Shown: piece after piece, positions 42,918 through 52,304 of the stretch
How positions within the stretch are numbered: the stretch's first letter is position 1
Layout of the letters: each line of letters begins with the position of its first letter
Assembly (NCBI GenBank): GCA_944375765.1
Contig: CALWAR010000120.1
Coordinates: 1-59,873, forward strand
Direction of reading: 5' to 3'
Length of the DNA stretch: 59,873 nt
Origin: an uncultured Mediterraneibacter sp.
GTDB lineage: Bacteria > Bacillota > Clostridia > Lachnospirales > Lachnospiraceae
Notes under the pieces: model-generated
The model's input: only the letters and a program-made list of their open reading frames with translations
Database searches by the model: none
Told to the model about the DNA's origin: nothing
Position numbers and translations under genes: made by a program

Positions 42918-45005
42918 CTACTCTGCCACATCCCGGATGCTGAAGCTGAATCTTCCCATCTTATCTTTTCCGAGACACACCGCTTTTACCACGTCGCCGA
43001 CAGAAAGGACGTCCTCTACTTTATTGACTCTTTGTTTCGCGATCTTGGAAATGTGGACGAGTCCCTCTTTGCCGGGAGCAAACTCAAGGAAAGCGCCAAA
43101 GTCCTTGATACTTACGACTTTGCCCTCAAACACCTGTCCGGCCTCGAATTCCGTCACGATTGTATGGATGAGTTTCGCCGCTTTGTCCATTCCCTCTTTT
43201 TCTGTACCGCAGATAGATACAGAACCATCGTCCTCGATGTCGATCTTGACGCCGGTCTGTTCGATGATCGCGTTGATCGTCTTTCCTCTCTGGCCGACCA
43301 CATCGCCAATCTGCTGCGGATCGATCTGCATCTGGATGATCTTGGGCGCATACGGCCCGACTTCCGGCCTGGGCTCTGCGATCGCCTTGTTCATAACTTC
43401 GTCGATGATATAAGTCCTTGCTTTTTTGGTCGCGTCGATCGCTTTCTCAATGATCGCCCTTGTCAGTCCATGGATCTTGATATCCATCTGGATAGCCGTG
43501 ATACCCTTATGCGTACCTGCCACTTTGAAGTCCATATCCCCGAAGAAATCCTCGAGTCCCTGGATATCTGTCAGGACAAGGTAATCATCGTCCGTCTCTC
43601 CGGTCACGAGCCCTGCAGAAATACCTGCAACAGGAGCTTTGATCGGTACGCCGGCCGTCATAAGAGACATACTGGACGCACACACGCTTGCCTGCGAGGT
43701 AGAACCGTTCGACTCAAACGTCTCGGATACTGTCCGGATAGCATACGGGAATTCGGATTCGTCCGGGAGGACAGGAAGAAGAGCTTTCTCCGCAAGCGCC
43801 CCGTGTCCGATCTCACGGCGTCCCGGCCCTCTGGAAGGCTTTGTCTCTCCCACAGAATAAGACGGGAAATTGTAGTGGTGCATATATCTCTTGGACGTCT
43901 CAGACTCGTCCAGTCCGTCGAGTCTCTGCGCCTCTGAGAGCGGCGCCAGCGTCGTAACCGTGCAGATCTGTGTCTGTCCTCTCGTGAACATGGCGGAACC
44001 ATGTACTCTCGGGATAAGGTCCACCTCTGCCGAGAGCGGACGGATCTGATCGATGGCACGGCCGTCGGGACGTTTATGATCTTTGAGAATCATCTTTCTT
44101 ACTGTTTTCTTCTGATACTGGTAGACAGCCTCGCCAAGAACCTCGAGCCATTCCTCATTTTCTGCAAAAGCATCTTCCAGCTTTTCCTTAATGACGCGGA
44201 TGTTCTCTTCCCGTGTCTGCTTGTCGTCTGTGAATACGGCTTCCTCCATCTCCTGAGGCGGAACGATCTCCCTGATAGCGGCAAAGAGCTCCTCCGGTAC
44301 AGCGCAGCTCTCATACGCATGTTTTGTCTTGCCGCATTCTGCAACAATGGTATCAAAGAACGCGATAACTTTCTGATTGAGCTCATGCGCGGCAAAGATC
44401 GCCTCGATCATGCGATCTTCCGGCACTTCATTGGCGCCTGCTTCGATCATGATTACTTTTTCCCTTGTAGAAGCCACCGTAAGAGAAAGGTCGGACACCT
44501 CTCTCTGAGCTGCAGAAGGATTAAAAACAAGCTCTCCGTCCACAAGGCCTACCTGCGAGGATGAGATCGGGCCGTCAAAGGGAATGTCAGAAATACTCGT
44601 CGCAAGAGAAGCTCCGAGCATAGCTGTCAGTTCCGGGCTGCAGTCCTGATCCACCGACATGACGAGATTCTCAAGTGTGACGTCATTTCTGTAGTCTTTC
44701 GGGAAAAGCGGGCGCATCGGTCTGTCGATGACGCGGTCTGTCAGGATCGCATTCTCTGACGCCTTTCCCTCTCTCTTATTAAAGCCGCCCGGTATCTTGC
44801 CCACAGCATAAAGTCTCTCGTTGTACTCTACGCTGAGCGGGAAAAAGTCGATCCCGTCTCTCGGCTTCTCGGATGCTGTGGCTGTACAGAGCACTGTCGT
44901 ATCTCCGTAATGCATCAGAACAGCGCCGTTCGCCTGTTTTGCCACTCTGCCGACGTCGACGCGCAGCGTCCGCCCGGCAAGTTCCATTTCATACTTCTTG
45001 TACAT
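42918..45005 (-). CDS. pnp: Polynucleotide phosphorylase
   Basis: A 695-residue PNPase, a phosphorolytic 3'-5' exoribonuclease of mRNA decay. Two RNase PH domains (VLMHYGDTTVLCTATAS; RVHGSAMFTRGQTQ, YNFPSYSVGETKPSRGPGRREIGHGALAEKAL) flank a helical region, and a KH domain (IGDVVGQRGKTINAIIEQTG) and S1 domain (VFEGKVVSIKDFGAFLEFAPGKEGLVHIS) end the protein. AAGGAGAAAAAG precedes ATG 45005. It has its own promoter downstream of rpsO and a ~125-nt leader, in keeping with the post-transcriptional autocontrol known for pnp in other bacteria. Confidence 0.97.
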   Translation of the reverse strand: MYKKYEMELAGRTLRVDVGRVAKQANGAVLMHYGDTTVLCTATASEKPRDGIDFFPLSVEYNERLYAVGKIPGGFNKREGKASENAILTDRVIDRPMRPLFPKDYRNDVTLENLVMSVDQDCSPELTAMLGASLATSISDIPFDGPISSSQVGLVDGELVFNPSAAQREVSDLSLTVASTREKVIMIEAGANEVPEDRMIEAIFAAHELNQKVIAFFDTIVAECGKTKHAYESCAVPEELFAAIREIVPPQEMEEAVFTDDKQTREENIRVIKEKLEDAFAENEEWLEVLGEAVYQYQKKTVRKMILKDHKRPDGRAIDQIRPLSAEVDLIPRVHGSAMFTRGQTQICTVTTLAPLSEAQRLDGLDESETSKRYMHHYNFPSYSVGETKPSRGPGRREIGHGALAEKALLPVLPDESEFPYAIRTVSETFESNGSTSQASVCASSMSLMTAGVPIKAPVAGISAGLVTGETDDDYLVLTDIQGLEDFFGDMDFKVAGTHKGITAIQMDIKIHGLTRAIIEKAIDATKKARTYIIDEVMNKAIAEPRPEVGPYAPKIIQMQIDPQQIGDVVGQRGKTINAIIEQTGVKIDIEDDGSVSICGTEKEGMDKAAKLIHTIVTEFEAGQVFEGKVVSIKDFGAFLEFAPGKEGLVHISKIAKQRVNKVEDVLSVGDVVKAVCLGKDKMGRFSFSIRDVAE

Positions 45006-45138
45006 CTTTTTCTCCTTTTCCTGTCTTGATCTGTTCCTGCGGACAGATGTCTCCGAAACTACTGAAAAAAGCACTGACGCGGACATGAATGCGCTTTTCA
45101 GTGGTCTCGGTTACGTGTAGCTGTCCGCAATCTTAAAT

Positions 45139-45167
45139 ATTATATCATACCACATGTCATAAGGCAA
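45139..45167 (-). promoter_or_regulatory. pnp promoter
   Basis: On the minus strand, TTGCCT (45167-45162) and TATAAT (45144-45139) with 17 bp between. The -35 immediately follows the T tract of the rpsO terminator. Confidence 0.65.
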
Positions 45168-45199
45168 TGAAAAACGGAACAGAGTTAAATCTGTCCCGT
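45168..45199 (-). terminator. Terminator after rpsO
   Basis: On the minus strand ACGGGACAGA (45199-45190) pairs with TCTGTTCCGT (45183-45174), one mismatch, followed by TTTTCA. It separates rpsO from the pnp promoter. Confidence 0.7.
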
Positions 45200-45226
45200 C
45201 TTTTGTCTTCTTCATGCAGAACCCGG

Positions 45227-45493
45227 TTATTTTCTGAGTCCGAGTCTCTCGATCAGTGAACGGTATCTCTCGATATCGATCTTCTTCAAGTATGCAAGAA
45301 GTCCTCTTCTCTGACCTACCATTTTCAGAAGTCCTCTTCTTGAGTGGTGGTCTTTCGGATTGGACTTGAAGTGCTCTGTCAGCTCGTTGATCCTGGCAGT
45401 CAGGATAGCTACCTGTACTTCCGGTGATCCCGTATCGCCTTCCGTTCTTCCATACTCTTTGATGATTGCCTGTTTCTTTTCTTTAGCGATCAT
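45227..45493 (-). CDS. rpsO: 30S ribosomal protein S15
   Basis: An 88-residue S15 of normal length: [35 protein letters not shown] and [22 protein letters not shown] are the classic 16S-binding segments. AAGGAGGAG precedes the ATG. It has its own promoter and a ~97-nt leader, then a terminator. Confidence 0.98.
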   Translation of the reverse strand: MIAKEKKQAIIKEYGRTEGDTGSPEVQVAILTARINELTEHFKSNPKDHHSRRGLLKMVGQRRGLLAYLKKIDIERYRSLIERLGLRK

Positions 45494-45589
45494 TTTTTCT
45501 CCTCCTTAAAACACTGTGTAAAAGCCGGATATTAAGTAACGGTTGGAGTGATCCGCTTACCGAACATCGGCTCTGGCTGTAACCTCAGT
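45494..45589 (-). ncRNA. rpsO 5' leader, candidate S15 autoregulatory RNA
   Basis: The leader between the rpsO promoter and its start is ~97 nt, long for a housekeeping gene, and contains a small CCGA/TCGG hairpin and other GC-rich segments. S15 represses its own mRNA through several unrelated leader structures in different phyla; position and length make that plausible, but I cannot match a defined class by eye. Confidence 0.35.
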
Positions 45590-45590
45590 C

Positions 45591-45619
45591 AGTATAGCAC
45601 ATTGAACAGTAGTTGTAAA
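45591..45619 (-). promoter_or_regulatory. rpsO promoter
   Basis: On the minus strand, TTTACA (45619-45614) and TATACT (45596-45591) with 17 bp between, in the short gap after ribF. Confidence 0.75.
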
Positions 45620-45627
45620 GCTGTTTT

Positions 45628-46530
45628 TCAGGTTTCTCCATGCGTCCGGAAATACCTCTCTCCATATTTCATGTCGCTTATGACCTGGTTTTTGAGTTCC
45701 TCAAGAGAGCCGAACTTTGTCTCCGGCCGCTCGAAATCACAGAACCGGGCCGTAACCTCTTTCCCGTATGCATCGCCTTCGTACCCATAGACGTACACTT
45801 CCAGCAGCCGCCGGTGTTCGTCTGTTACCGTAGGCTTGACGCCTGCGTTGCCAACAGCATTATACCACTGACCATCGATCTTCACCCGGCAGGCATATAC
45901 CCCGAACCTTGGAAGGATCTTTCTGTCTTCCGGTTCGATGTTCATAGTCGGAAATCCAAGCGTACGCCCAAGCTGTCTTCCGTGCTGTACGATCCCTGTC
46001 ATCTCGTACGGATATCCGAGGAGCGTCTCCGCCAGACGCACGTTTCCCTGTGCCAGCGCGTCTTTGATAAAAGTGCTGCTGATGACAGTACCGCAGTACC
46101 GCTCTTTTTCGATCACATCCACACTGTATCCGTATTGCTCTGCATATTCTTTGAGCATCCGGGCATTCCCCCGTTTTCCACGGCCAAAAGTGAAATCTGT
46201 CCCGACCACGATATGAGATACCCGAAAAGTATCCATAAGTATATGCTCAATGAACTCCCCGGCCTCCATTTCTCTTAGCTTTTCTGTGAACGGACAGTCG
46301 ATCAGCCAGTCCACCTTTCTTTCAAGGTGCTCTCTTCTCTCCCGGTTCGTCATCAGAGATTCCCTGTGCATATCAAAAGCGCATACAACAGTTTCGCACC
46401 CGTCTGAGGCGTATTCAAGGATCTTCCCGATCAGTTTCTGATGTCCCCTGTGCAGACCGTCGAACTTTCCAATCGTAATGGCAGTCCTCTTTTTCCCGCT
46501 GTAGGATTCGATCCCGGTGATATATCTCAT
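45628..46530 (-). CDS. ribF: Bifunctional riboflavin kinase/FAD synthetase
   Basis: A 300-residue RibF. The N-terminal nucleotidyltransferase has TIGKFDGLHRGHQKLI and VVGTDFTFGRGKRGNARML; the C-terminal flavokinase has LGYPYEMTGIVQHGRQLGRTLGFPTMN and YNAVGNAGVKPTV. It converts riboflavin to FMN, then FAD. AAAGGAC lies ~14 bp before the ATG. Location after truB is the standard order in this operon. Confidence 0.96.
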   Translation of the reverse strand: MRYITGIESYSGKKRTAITIGKFDGLHRGHQKLIGKILEYASDGCETVVCAFDMHRESLMTNRERREHLERKVDWLIDCPFTEKLREMEAGEFIEHILMDTFRVSHIVVGTDFTFGRGKRGNARMLKEYAEQYGYSVDVIEKERYCGTVISSTFIKDALAQGNVRLAETLLGYPYEMTGIVQHGRQLGRTLGFPTMNIEPEDRKILPRFGVYACRVKIDGQWYNAVGNAGVKPTVTDEHRRLLEVYVYGYEGDAYGKEVTARFCDFERPETKFGSLEELKNQVISDMKYGERYFRTHGET

Positions 46531-46536
46531 AACGCT

Positions 46537-47475
46537 TCAAGTCCTTTCCTTTATCTGATCCGGATCCAGAAACATCTTCTCAGGACGGAGTTTCTTTCCA
46601 TTTTTATCGCAGTGGTAAATGCCGATAAAATGGCCCGCTCCGTCATACAGGCGGTACTGTCCGTCAGCAGTCACGCACTTTGCGTCGCCTGGCAGCGGCA
46701 TGATCTGTTCTTGGCCGAGCGGATTGCCGTTGTAGGCGAGAGATGCATATCTGTTTTCCACCGTTATCTTCTTAAGATCCGCGAACACGCTGTCAAGAGG
46801 GAACAGGATCTCCTCCAGCCGTTTCTCAGACACCGCACGTTCCACTTCATCCAGTCTGACGCTCTCATCTACAGAAAACCGGCCTGACCGCGTTCTCAGA
46901 AGAGATTCCATACAGCCGCCCGTCCCCAGCTTCTGGCCGATGTCATGACAGAGCGTCCTGATATATGTTCCTTTGGAGCACGTTACTTCCATGCGGACGC
47001 GGGGCATGCTGATATCAAGGATTCGGATGTCAAATAATGTCACACGGCGGCTTTTTCGCTCGACCGTCTTCCCTTCACGCGCAAGCTCATAGAGTCTCCT
47101 GCCCTCATATTTCAGAGCGGAATACATCGGCGGCACCTGATCGCAGACGCCGATAAAGCTGCGGATGCACTCTGCTACATCAGTCTCTGCAACTCCCTTT
47201 GTCGGAAACTCCCCAATCACCTGACCTGTGATATCCTGCGTATCCGTTGTTTTCCCCAGCAACAGAACCGTCTCGTACGTCTTGTCCCTGTCTGTGAGCA
47301 GGCCGCACACTTTTGTGGCGCGCCCGAGACAGACAGGGAGCACCCCTTCCGCATCCGGATCCAGGGTGCCCGTATGTCCGATCTTTTTCTGGCTGACGAT
47401 CCCGCGCAGCCGTGCCACAACATCATGAGAAGTATAACCTTTTTCTTTATAGATATTCAGGATGCCGTTGATCAT
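46537..47475 (-). CDS. truB: tRNA pseudouridine-55 synthase
   Basis: A 312-residue TruB: NGILNIYKEKGYTSHDVVARLR, then KIGHTGTLDPDAEGVLPVCLGRATK with the catalytic Asp, and RVRMEVTCSKGTYIRTLCHDIG. A C-terminal PUA-like region follows. It makes pseudouridine in the T-loop of tRNAs. ATGA overlap with nrnA. Confidence 0.96.
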   Translation of the reverse strand: MINGILNIYKEKGYTSHDVVARLRGIVSQKKIGHTGTLDPDAEGVLPVCLGRATKVCGLLTDRDKTYETVLLLGKTTDTQDITGQVIGEFPTKGVAETDVAECIRSFIGVCDQVPPMYSALKYEGRRLYELAREGKTVERKSRRVTLFDIRILDISMPRVRMEVTCSKGTYIRTLCHDIGQKLGTGGCMESLLRTRSGRFSVDESVRLDEVERAVSEKRLEEILFPLDSVFADLKKITVENRYASLAYNGNPLGQEQIMPLPGDAKCVTADGQYRLYDGAGHFIGIYHCDKNGKKLRPEKMFLDPDQIKERT

Positions 47476-48452
47476 AATTCCTGCTCCTGCTCTTCTTCAT
47501 GCTTAAGCTGATGGACGATGCGCGCTGTTATATTGTTGATGACGTCGTGGCTGGAACCCTCCATCGTAACGCCTGCGGCGCGGACATGCCCGCCTCCTCC
47601 GTAATATTTTGCGATCTCGCTTACATCCACCAGGCCTTTCGAGCGAAGGCTCACTTTGAATTTCTGCGGAGCCAGCTCGTGGAGGAAGATAGCGACTTCG
47701 ACGCCTTTTGTCATGCGGAGCTGGCTTACGATCCCTTCAAGATCGGCCGGCGCCGCGTGGAAGAAGTCCATGGACTTTTTCCTGATCACTGATATAATGC
47801 ATTTCTTATCCATGATGAGCATGCTCTCAAGAAGAGCCCTTCCCAGGATCTGGTTCTGTATGTATGTTTTCTCATAATACGTCTTCTCTATAATCTTGCT
47901 CGCGTCGATCCCCTTTCTCATAAGAGCCGCGGCAGTCTCCATCGTCTCCGGCGATGTGCAGGAGTACTGGAAAACGCCTGTGTCGTGAGCAATTCCCATG
48001 TACAGAGCCTCCGCTGAAGCTCTGCTTATCTTGTCAGTATCCAGGAGCGTAAACACAAGTTCTGATGTGGAACTCGCATCAGGCACGATATAATTTTCAT
48101 CTGCAAATGCATCGTTGCTGACATGATGATCGATGCACAGCGTCTCTTTCGCCGCCTCGAACAGCGGTCTTGAAAAGCCGAGACGCTCAGGATCTCCGCA
48201 GTCCAGACAGATAAACAGGTCGTACGGCTCCCCGTCCAAAGCTTCTGTCTTTACTTCATCCGTTCCGTTTATGATGCGGTATGCCTCCGGAACCGTCTCA
48301 AGATATACGTCCGCACTGATGTCGGGATACTGTTCTTTCAGATAGAGATACAGGCCCATGCACGAGCCCACACAGTCGCCGTCCGGGCGGACGTGACCGC
48401 CCAGAGCGACTTTTCTTTTCCCTTTCAGGATGTCATTTAATACAATCTTCAT
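47472..48452 (-). CDS. nrnA: DHH/DHHA1 phosphoesterase (NrnA-like oligoribonuclease/pAp phosphatase)
   Basis: A 326-residue DHH-family enzyme with LGGHVRPDGDCVGS, ICLDCGD, CIDHHVSND and the DHHA1 motif YGGGGHVRAAG. Relatives degrade nano-RNAs and 3'-phosphoadenosine 5'-phosphate. I prefer ATG 48452, directly after the rbfA stop with GGAG 12 bp upstream, over ATG 48470, which would overlap rbfA. The rbfA-nrnA-truB order is common in Firmicutes. Confidence 0.88.
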   Translation of the reverse strand: MKIVLNDILKGKRKVALGGHVRPDGDCVGSCMGLYLYLKEQYPDISADVYLETVPEAYRIINGTDEVKTEALDGEPYDLFICLDCGDPERLGFSRPLFEAAKETLCIDHHVSNDAFADENYIVPDASSTSELVFTLLDTDKISRASAEALYMGIAHDTGVFQYSCTSPETMETAAALMRKGIDASKIIEKTYYEKTYIQNQILGRALLESMLIMDKKCIISVIRKKSMDFFHAAPADLEGIVSQLRMTKGVEVAIFLHELAPQKFKVSLRSKGLVDVSEIAKYYGGGGHVRAAGVTMEGSSHDVINNITARIVHQLKHEEEQEQEL

Positions 48453-48453
48453 G

Positions 48454-48828
48454 CTATTCTTCAGCTCCATTATCCGAATCTCTGGTCACTTCGTTTATCT
48501 TCTTACTGATATTTACCCCATATTCAATGGACTGGTCCGCGATGAACCGGATCTCCGGGGTGTTCCGCATATTGACCGTATGCGCCAGTTCCCGGCGGAT
48601 ATATCCCTCCGCACTCTGCAGTCCTCTGATCGTGTCTTTCTGGGCTTTCTCATCCCCAAGGACACTGATATACGCCTTACATGTCTTTAAGTCCGGAGCA
48701 ACTTCCACAGCTACCACGGAAGTCATCGGCGCAACCCTGGGATCTTTGATCCCGCTGCGTATGATGTTGCTCAGTTCCCGCTGAACCTCAGCGTTTACAC
48801 GTGTATTTTTAATACTGTTCTTTCTCAT
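48454..48828 (-). CDS. rbfA: 30S ribosome-binding factor A
   Basis: A 124-residue RbfA, a KH-like protein assisting late 30S maturation: RVNAEVQRELSNIIRSGIKDPRV and YIRRELAHTVNMRNTPEIRFIADQSIEYG. AAGGAG precedes the ATG. In the classical nusA-infB-rbfA operon. Confidence 0.95.
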   Translation of the reverse strand: MRKNSIKNTRVNAEVQRELSNIIRSGIKDPRVAPMTSVVAVEVAPDLKTCKAYISVLGDEKAQKDTIRGLQSAEGYIRRELAHTVNMRNTPEIRFIADQSIEYGVNISKKINEVTRDSDNGAEE

Positions 48829-48849
48829 TGCCGCTCCTTTTTGCGAAGA

Positions 48850-51675
48850 CTATTTCCGTTCTGTCTCCACCATCTTATATGCTTCTACGTTGTCTCCCTC
48901 TTTGATGTCATTGTAATTCTCGAATACAAAACCACATTCATATCCGGCCCTGACTTCCTTTACGTCGTCTTTGAATCTCTTAAGCGACGCAAGCGGTCCG
49001 TCGAATACCACAATGCCGTCCCTGATCAGACGGACAGAGCAGTTTCTCTCAAAGATACCGTCCTGTACATACGCTCCTGCGATCGTACCCACGCCGGAAG
49101 CCTTGAATATCTGCCGCACCTCTGCGTGGCCGAGGATCTTCTCCTCGAAAATCGGATCGAGCATACCTTTCATAGCTGCCTCCACATCCTCGATCGCACT
49201 GTAGATCACACGATACAGCCGGACATCCACGCCCTCACGCTCGGCAATGTCTTTCGCCGTCGCATCCGGCCGGACATTGAAGCCGATGATGATCGCATTG
49301 GACGCCGATGCAAGGATTACGTCGGACTCGTTGATCGCTCCGACTCCTCCGTGGATCACCTTGATCACGACTTCATCGTTGGAGAGTTTGAGGAGACTCT
49401 GCCTGAGCGCCTCCACAGAACCCTGTACGTCCGCTTTCACTACGATATCAAGCTCTTTGAGATTGCCCTCCTGGATCTGATTGAACAGATCGTCAAGGGA
49501 CATCCTGGATTTAGTATCTTCAAGAAGTTTCGCTTTATTCTGAGCAATGAACGTCTCTGCGAAGTTTCTCGCTTCTTTCTCTGAATCGCATCCGACAAAC
49601 ACTTCGCCGGCATTCGGCACTTCGTTTAATCCGAGGATCTCTACCGGCTGGGACGGCCCTGCCTCTTTCACCCGTCTTCCTCTGTCGTCCATCATGGCGC
49701 GCACACGGCCGTGAGCGCTGCCCGCCGCGATCGCATCGCCCACGTTAAGCGTCCCTTTCTGTACGAGAACAGTTGCGACAGAACCCTTTCCTTTGTCAAG
49801 CTCAGCTTCGATCACAAGACCTCTTGCCGCGCGGTTCGGATTCGCCTTAAGTTCCATCACTTCAGCGGTGAGCAGGATCATCTCAAGGAGTTCCGGGATT
49901 CCTTCTTTCGTATGTGCGGATACCGGTACAAATACCGTACTTCCGCCCCAGTCCTCCGGGATAAGCTCATACTCTGTCAGTTCCTGCTTCACTCTCTCGA
50001 TGTTCGCTCCCGGCTTGTCGATCTTATTGATCGCCACGATGATCTCTACTCCGGCTGCCTTTGCATGGTTGATCGCCTCTATCGTCTGAGGCATCACGCC
50101 GTCGTCCGCGGCAACGACAAGGATCGCGATATCCGTCGAACTTGCGCCTCTCATACGCATGGACGTAAACGCTTCGTGTCCGGGAGTGTCGAGGAAAGTG
50201 ATCTTCTCTCCATTGATCTCCACGACATATGCGCCGATGTGCTGTGTGATCCCGCCGGCCTCCCGGTCCGTTACATTTGTATCCCGGATCGCGTCGAGCA
50301 GAGACGTCTTGCCGTGGTCGACATGGCCCATCACGCAGACGACAGGAGGCCGCTTCACCATCAGAGCCTCGTCTTCTTCATCCTCTTTCAGCAGTTCTTC
50401 GATCACATCGACAACTTCCTCTTTCTCGCAGAGAATGTCAAAATCAAGCGCGATCTCCTCTGCTGTTTCATAATCGATCTCCTGATTTACTGTAACGACT
50501 TTGCCCTGAAGGAAAAGTTTCTTAATGATGACCGACGGCACGACTTTCATCTTGTCGGCCAGTTCTTTGATCGTAAGCGCCTCAGGAATAACGATCTGCC
50601 TGATCTTCTCTTCTTTCTTTTCCTCCTGCCTGGGCTGCGGTCTTTTTGCCTCGGCTACCTGTTTCTGCTTTCTGACTTTTCTTCCCCTGCCCTCAAATGC
50701 TTCGTCTCTGTATTCTTTTTTCTTATTATCCCTCTCCTTATCTTTCGCCTTGTTCCTCTGGCTCTTCTGCTGTTCCATCACAGGAGCGCTCACATCGTCC
50801 CTGCGGGCATCCCGGCGCTCTCCCCTCGGATTCTGGCCGACACGCTGATCCCGGCCGCCTCTCTCCTGGCGTCCCGGTCGTCCGCTCCCGAAAGAACGTC
50901 CTCCCTGGCCCCTGTCTGAGCGCGCCGGACGCTCTGACGCACCTTTCTCAGCCCGCGCCTGTCTGTCCGGCGTCTGCCCTCTGTCAGAACGCGGCTGTCT
51001 GTCAGATGTTCCCTGGCGAGACGGACGGTCTGCGCCCCTCTCGGCGCGCGCCGGACGCTCTGGAGGTCTCTTCCCGTCAGACGCCGCCTGCAAAGCGCTC
51101 TGCTGTACGGACTCCGCTCTCTCGGGACGGCCGGCTGCCGCTCTGTTCTCTCCCTGCGTCTTGTTTTCGGCTGCCGGCCTCGGAGACGGATCGGAACGTT
51201 CCGGACGTGCCGCGGGCTGCTTTGGCTCTGAGAGCCGGCTTTCCCCGGCCGGACGTGTCCCGGACGCCGGACGCTCCGGACGTGCAGGTCTCTCTCCCGC
51301 CGGACGTGCTCCGTGTGCCGGACGGTTCCCCGGCTGACCGGGACGTGCCGGGCGCTGAGCGGGGCGGCTTCCCTGTATACGGCTGCTGTTTTTTGAGTTC
51401 TGCGGGCGTATCACGAAAGCGAGATTCTTCTTTTTGGGCGCTGCGCCCTCCTTTGCTGCCGGCTGTTCCGCCGGTTTTGCCTCTGTTTTGTCGTCAGTTT
51501 TTGATTTTTCTCCGGCTTTGGAAGAGAGCTCCGCCCGGATTTTATCTGCCACGCTGTGCTCAACCGTGCTCATATGGTTTTTGACTTCGATATTTTTCTT
51601 CTGAAGAATGTCTACAAGTTCTTTATTTTCGATCCCCAGCTCTTTCGCCAGCTCATGTACCCTCATTTTTGTCAT
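48850..51675 (-). CDS. infB: Translation initiation factor IF-2
   Basis: A 941-residue IF-2. After a short N-terminal module ([22 protein letters not shown]) comes a ~270-residue low-complexity region rich in Arg, Pro, Gly and Glu (~75-330). The G domain follows: [35 protein letters not shown]; then domains II-IV that bind 50S and fMet-tRNA. AAAGGAGG precedes ATG 51675. The opposite strand of the repeat region contains long spurious open frames. Confidence 0.97.
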   Translation of the reverse strand: MTKMRVHELAKELGIENKELVDILQKKNIEVKNHMSTVEHSVADKIRAELSSKAGEKSKTDDKTEAKPAEQPAAKEGAAPKKKNLAFVIRPQNSKNSSRIQGSRPAQRPARPGQPGNRPAHGARPAGERPARPERPASGTRPAGESRLSEPKQPAARPERSDPSPRPAAENKTQGENRAAAGRPERAESVQQSALQAASDGKRPPERPARAERGADRPSRQGTSDRQPRSDRGQTPDRQARAEKGASERPARSDRGQGGRSFGSGRPGRQERGGRDQRVGQNPRGERRDARRDDVSAPVMEQQKSQRNKAKDKERDNKKKEYRDEAFEGRGRKVRKQKQVAEAKRPQPRQEEKKEEKIRQIVIPEALTIKELADKMKVVPSVIIKKLFLQGKVVTVNQEIDYETAEEIALDFDILCEKEEVVDVIEELLKEDEEDEALMVKRPPVVCVMGHVDHGKTSLLDAIRDTNVTDREAGGITQHIGAYVVEINGEKITFLDTPGHEAFTSMRMRGASSTDIAILVVAADDGVMPQTIEAINHAKAAGVEIIVAINKIDKPGANIERVKQELTEYELIPEDWGGSTVFVPVSAHTKEGIPELLEMILLTAEVMELKANPNRAARGLVIEAELDKGKGSVATVLVQKGTLNVGDAIAAGSAHGRVRAMMDDRGRRVKEAGPSQPVEILGLNEVPNAGEVFVGCDSEKEARNFAETFIAQNKAKLLEDTKSRMSLDDLFNQIQEGNLKELDIVVKADVQGSVEALRQSLLKLSNDEVVIKVIHGGVGAINESDVILASASNAIIIGFNVRPDATAKDIAEREGVDVRLYRVIYSAIEDVEAAMKGMLDPIFEEKILGHAEVRQIFKASGVGTIAGAYVQDGIFERNCSVRLIRDGIVVFDGPLASLKRFKDDVKEVRAGYECGFVFENYNDIKEGDNVEAYKMVETERK

Positions 51676-51689
51676 ATTAACTACCTCCT

Positions 51690-52019
51690 TTATGCAATAT
51701 CCTCTCGGTTTTTTAACTCTTTTAGAATCCCGTCTGCAAATCCTTCGTCCAATATCGCCAGAGATGCACGGAATTCCTTTCCCATTGCATGCCCTAAGGT
51801 ATCTTTATCTCCGTAAATATAAATTGGAACTCTGTAAAATTCACACATATTCCGAAACTTTTTCTTTGTGTTGTCTGATGCGTCAGACGCAACAATCACA
51901 AGACGCGCGTTTCCTGATCTGACCGCATTCTCCGTCATCGTCTCTCCGCTTGTGCATCTGCCTGCCCGCAATGCAAGCCCGATCAGAGACAGGATCTTAT
52001 CCCTCTGCTTCAATCTCAC
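51690..52019 (-). CDS. ylxQ: L7Ae-family ribosomal protein YlxQ
   Basis: A ~109-residue L7Ae/L30e/S12e-fold protein: [46 protein letters not shown]. It probably binds kink-turn-type RNA. I favour GTG 52019, with AAAGGAG just upstream and a length like YlxQ of Bacillus; ATG 52043 would give a longer, atypical N-terminus. It overlaps ylxR and lies before infB as usual. Confidence 0.85.
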   Translation of the reverse strand: MRLKQRDKILSLIGLALRAGRCTSGETMTENAVRSGNARLVIVASDASDNTKKKFRNMCEFYRVPIYIYGDKDTLGHAMGKEFRASLAILDEGFADGILKELKNREDIA

Positions 52020-52278
52020 CCATCTCCTTTTCCAGTCTGTCATATACTTCCTGCGGGATCTCCTGTTTAAAAGAGCGCTCCAGCCCTTTTGAACTCACCG
52101 CACGGCGGAAACATTCCACGGACCTGCATATATATGCGCCCCGGCCGTTCTTCTTTCCCGCGGCGTCTACAACGAACTCTCCGCTCTCGGTCCTGAGTAT
52201 GCGCATCAGGTCTTTTTTCGGCTTCATCTCTGCGCATCCCACACATTTTCTCATTGGGATCTTCTTTCTTACTGCCAA
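51997..52278 (-). CDS. ylxR: YlxR (RNase P modulator RnpM family)
   Basis: A ~93-residue YlxR protein: KIPMRKCVGCAEMKPKKDLMRILR, with CVGC, and GKKNGRGAYICRSVECFRRAV. The family binds nucleic acids and has been linked to RNase P in Bacillus. TTG 52278 is preferred: AAGGAG is 8 bp upstream, while GTG 52287 lies too close. Between nusA and ylxQ, the conserved order. Confidence 0.9.
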   Translation of the reverse strand: MAVRKKIPMRKCVGCAEMKPKKDLMRILRTESGEFVVDAAGKKNGRGAYICRSVECFRRAVSSKGLERSFKQEIPQEVYDRLEKEMGEIEAEG

Positions 52279-52304
52279 ACAACCCACTCCTTCAGATTTA
52301 TATC

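Noticed and set aside
42837..43937. 366-codon open frame on the plus strand
   Set aside because: It lies antisense to pnp over almost its whole length, has no ribosome-binding site and no recognisable protein features; pnp is certain.
49711..50919. 402-codon open frame on the plus strand
   Set aside because: Antisense to infB. The length comes from the codon pattern of the GTPase and repeat regions; the product is Cys/His/Arg-rich nonsense.
50697..51584. 295-codon open frame on the plus strand
   Set aside because: Mirror image of the GC-rich IF-2 repeat region; Pro/Ser/Arg-rich translation without a start signal.
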